A stretch of DNA of 64,000 bases from Pseudomonas putida (GTDB lineage Bacteria > Pseudomonadota > Gammaproteobacteria > Pseudomonadales > Pseudomonadaceae). Both the position numbers and the translations under genes were made by a program. Shown one piece after another: positions 61,997 through 64,000 of the stretch. Position 1 is the first letter of the stretch, and each line of letters starts with the position of its first letter. The stretch spans positions 17,097 through 81,096 of the forward strand of contig NZ_JANHLK010000027.1 of the NCBI RefSeq assembly GCF_028682635.1, read 5' to 3'. The notes under the pieces are model-generated. The model saw only the letters and a list, made by a program, of their open reading frames with translations, was not told where the DNA came from and did no database searches.

Positions 61997-62944
61997 ATGA
62001 CCAGCGTCGCTCTCCCGCAAAACCCGGCCAGTGGCTCGCCGTTGCGCCGATTTTCCAACCTGTTGTATCGCCGGCCGAACCTGTACCTGTCGATGCTGCT
62101 GGTGCCGCCGCTGCTGTGGTTCGGCGCGATCTACCTCGGCTCGTTGCTGACCCTGTTGTGGCAAGGTTTCTACACCTTCGACGACTTCACCATGGCGGTC
62201 ACCCCCGACCTTACCCTGGCCAACTTCGCCGCGCTGTTCCAGCCATCGAACTTCGACATCATCCTGCGCACCTTGAGCATGGCGGTCGTCGTCTCGATCG
62301 CTAGCGCCATCGTCGCGTTCCCGATTGCCTACTACATGGCCCGCTACACCACCGGCAAGACCAAGGCGTTTTTCTACATCGCGGTGATGATGCCGATGTG
62401 GGCCAGTTACATCGTCAAGGCGTATGCCTGGACCCTGTTGCTGGCCAAGGGTGGCGTGGCGCAGTGGTTCGTCCAGCACCTGGGGCTGGAGCCGGTCTTG
62501 CAGTTCATCCTGGACATTCCCGGCGTCGGCGGCAGTACCTTGTCAACCTCGCACCTGGGACGCTTCATGGTGTTCGTCTACATCTGGCTGCCGTTCATGA
62601 TCCTGCCGATCCAGGCCTCACTGGAACGCCTGCCACCGTCCTTGCTGCAAGCCTCGGCAGACCTCGGCGCCAAGCCACGCCAGACCTTCATGCAAGTGAC
62701 ACTTCCGCTGGCGATTCCGGGCATTGCCGCAGGTTCCATCTTCACTTTTTCGCTGACCCTGGGCGACTTCATCGTGCCGCAACTGGTCGGCCCGCCGGGC
62801 TACTTCGTCGGCAGCATGGTCTACGCCCAGCAAGGTGCGATCGGCAACATGCCGATGGCGGCCGCCTTCACCCTGGTGCCGATCGTGCTGATCGCCATTT
62901 ACCTGTCCATCGTCAAACGACTGGGGGCCTTCGATGCACTCTGA
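61997..62944 (+). CDS. ydcU: Polyamine-type ABC transporter permease 1
   Basis: A 315-residue inner-membrane permease with about six membrane segments and the cytoplasmic EAA-like loop (ASADLGAKPRQTFMQVTLPLAIPGI) that docks the ATPase. PotB/YdcU type. Its C-terminus overlaps the next gene by 11 bases. Confidence 0.92.
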   Translation: MTSVALPQNPASGSPLRRFSNLLYRRPNLYLSMLLVPPLLWFGAIYLGSLLTLLWQGFYTFDDFTMAVTPDLTLANFAALFQPSNFDIILRTLSMAVVVSIASAIVAFPIAYYMARYTTGKTKAFFYIAVMMPMWASYIVKAYAWTLLLAKGGVAQWFVQHLGLEPVLQFILDIPGVGGSTLSTSHLGRFMVFVYIWLPFMILPIQASLERLPPSLLQASADLGAKPRQTFMQVTLPLAIPGIAAGSIFTFSLTLGDFIVPQLVGPPGYFVGSMVYAQQGAIGNMPMAAAFTLVPIVLIAIYLSIVKRLGAFDAL

Positions 62945-63743
62945 AAAAGCATCCCTGGGTTTACGCATTGCAGCCTGGGGCGGGTTGGTGTTCCTGCACT
63001 TCCCGATCCTGATCATCTTCCTGTATGCCTTCAACACCGAAGACGCGGCGTTCAGCTTCCCGCCCAAGGGCTTCACGCTGAAGTGGATCGGCGTGGCTTT
63101 CTCGCGGCCCGACGTACTGGAAGCGATCAAGCTGTCGTTGCAGATCGCTTCGATTGCCACGCTGATCGCCATGGTCCTTGGCACGCTGGCTTCGGCGGCG
63201 CTGTATCGCCGGGACTTCTTCGGCAAGCAAGGCATCTCGCTGATGCTGATCCTGCCGATCGCCCTGCCCGGCATCATTACCGGGATCGCGCTGCTGGCGA
63301 CGTTCAAGACCCTGGGCATCGAGCCGGGGATGTTCACCATCATCGTCGGCCACGCGACCTTCTGCGTGGTGATCGTCTACAACAACGTCATCGCCCGCTT
63401 GCGCCGCACCTCCCACAGCCTGATCGAAGCCTCGATGGACCTCGGCGCCGACGGCTGGCAGACCTTCCGCTACATCATCCTGCCGAACCTCGGCTCGGCG
63501 CTGCTGGCCGGAGGCATGTTGGCGTTTGCGCTGTCGTTCGACGAGATCATCGTCACTACCTTTACCGCAGGCCACGAACGCACCCTGCCGCTGTGGCTGC
63601 TGAACCAGCTCAGCCGCCCCCGGGACGTGCCGGTGACCAACGTCGTGGCGATGCTGGTGATGATGGTGACCATGCTGCCGATTCTCGGCGCCTATTACCT
63701 GACGCGGGGCGGTGAGAGCGTGGCGGGTAGCGGCGGGAAATAA
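62934..63743 (+). CDS. ydcV: Polyamine-type ABC transporter permease 2
   Basis: A 269-residue permease of PotC/YdcV type with six membrane segments and the EAA loop EASMDLGADGWQTFRYIILPNLGSALL. The ATG at 62934 overlaps the stop of the first permease. It is the last gene before a chimeric REPIN and the second aldehyde dehydrogenase. Confidence 0.92.
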   Translation: MHSEKASLGLRIAAWGGLVFLHFPILIIFLYAFNTEDAAFSFPPKGFTLKWIGVAFSRPDVLEAIKLSLQIASIATLIAMVLGTLASAALYRRDFFGKQGISLMLILPIALPGIITGIALLATFKTLGIEPGMFTIIVGHATFCVVIVYNNVIARLRRTSHSLIEASMDLGADGWQTFRYIILPNLGSALLAGGMLAFALSFDEIIVTTFTAGHERTLPLWLLNQLSRPRDVPVTNVVAMLVMMVTMLPILGAYYLTRGGESVAGSGGK

Positions 63744-63775
63744 CAGACAACTCAGCCACTGAAGAAACCGAATCT

Positions 63776-63865
63776 TGTAGGAGCTGGCTTGCCAGCGAAA
63801 GCGGTGTGTCAGCCGACATCAATGTTGAAGGTGATGGCCCCTTCGCGAGCAAGCCCGCTCCCACA
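63776..63865. repeat. Chimeric REPIN upstream of patD
   Basis: The left arm is TGTAGGAGCTGGCTTGCCAGCGAA and the right arm is the complement of TGTGGGAGCGGGCTTGCTCGCGAA. The two arms are different variants, unlike other intact REPINs in the window, whose arms match. Confidence 0.85.
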
Positions 63866-63919
63866 TTTTGAGCCGGTTTCGTCAGGGGAAATAACAACAG
63901 TTCCAAAGAGGACAAGAAC

Positions 63920-64000
63920 ATGCAAACCCAACTCTTGATCAACGGCCAACTCATCAACGGCGAAGGCCCCGCCCAACCGGTGTTCAACCCGGCGCTGGGT
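63920..64000 (+). CDS. patD: Gamma-aminobutyraldehyde dehydrogenase, N-terminal part (cut by window edge)
   Basis: The first 27 residues (MQTQLLINGQLINGEGPAQP...) are visible. They match the start of E. coli PatD (MQHKLLINGELVSGEG... as I remember it). GAGGACAAG precedes the ATG. It follows the ydcSTUV-like genes, as patD does in E. coli, and is a second aldehyde dehydrogenase flanking the transporter together with the one at 57994. The symbol is by position and N-terminus only. Confidence 0.8.
   Translation, partial: MQTQLLINGQLINGEGPAQPVFNPALG

Noticed and set aside
1..64000. CRISPR array, tRNA, rRNA, insertion sequence or prophage
   Set aside because: No regularly spaced short repeats, cloverleaf-like sequences or transposase, integrase or phage genes were seen. 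The only repeats are REP/REPIN elements.

Overview
The window is high-GC Pseudomonas chromosome, most likely of the P. fluorescens group. This rests on protein sequences and gene order: pyrH-tsf-rpsB / map-glnD-dapC / dapD-csdA / plsB / mexJK-mexL / rsmJ / tsaB-adk-ppc / lptF / lysS-prfB / wspABCDEFR follows the order I know for the equivalent P. aeruginosa region. Many intergenic gaps also hold short palindromic repeats of the Pseudomonas REP/REPIN type. I saw no rRNA or tRNA genes, CRISPR arrays, insertion sequences or prophage. Most of the window is core genome, with a catabolic or transport module at the right end.

Layout. 1-3.4 kb: translation genes pyrH (cut by the left edge), tsf and rpsB on the minus strand, divergent from map. 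3.4-12.6 kb: glnD, dapC, a CPA1 Na+/H+ antiporter, an ArsC-like reductase, dapD, csdA and csdE. 12.6-19.3 kb: tcdA (convergent with csdE), ndvB (glucan synthesis), dapE, rlmA, a small unknown gene and a cold-shock gene; three DAP/lysine genes (dapC, dapD, dapE) therefore lie within about 11 kb. 19.4-24 kb: plsB, a YbaY-domain protein, a DUF4197 protein and a short Fic protein. 24.1-29 kb: an RND efflux pair (mexJK-like) with a divergent TetR repressor. 29.1-34.4 kb: rsmJ, a protein with an internal duplication, a four-gene operon of poorly known genes, and tsaB. 34.4-40 kb: adk, ppc, a small conserved gene, and a lipoprotein pair (DUF4398 and OmpA-type LptF) behind a probable AlgU promoter. 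40-44.4 kb: an alpha/beta-hydrolase lipoprotein operon, a lipoprotein plus a QEGLA-motif putative metalloprotease, and a TetR regulator. 44.5-47.2 kb: lysS and prfB, the latter with the classical programmed frameshift. 47.4-55.9 kb: the complete wsp chemosensory operon ending in the diguanylate cyclase wspR. 56-64 kb: a DUF533 protein, a LysR regulator and a polyamine-type unit (aldehyde dehydrogenase, YdcSTUV-like ABC importer, and the start of a second PatD-like dehydrogenase cut by the right edge).

How the genes work together. Wsp genes turn a surface signal into c-di-GMP through WspR. NdvB and the LptF pair act in the envelope and in biofilm or stress physiology. The Dap genes feed lysine and peptidoglycan. 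CsdA, CsdE and TcdA form a sulfur-transfer and tRNA-modification group. The right-end module should import a polyamine-like substrate and oxidise the aldehyde made from it.

Nothing here is clearly a wholly new system. The best leads are the QEGLA/HExxxH protein with its lipoprotein partner, the protein with a 75% identical 44-residue duplication, the 101-aa/DUF72/ICL-PEPM/extensin operon, the short Fic protein whose C-terminus is encoded by a REP element, and several informative REPIN arrangements: a tandem copy carrying the tail of lptF, a chimera, and one that supplies the stop codons of two convergent genes.
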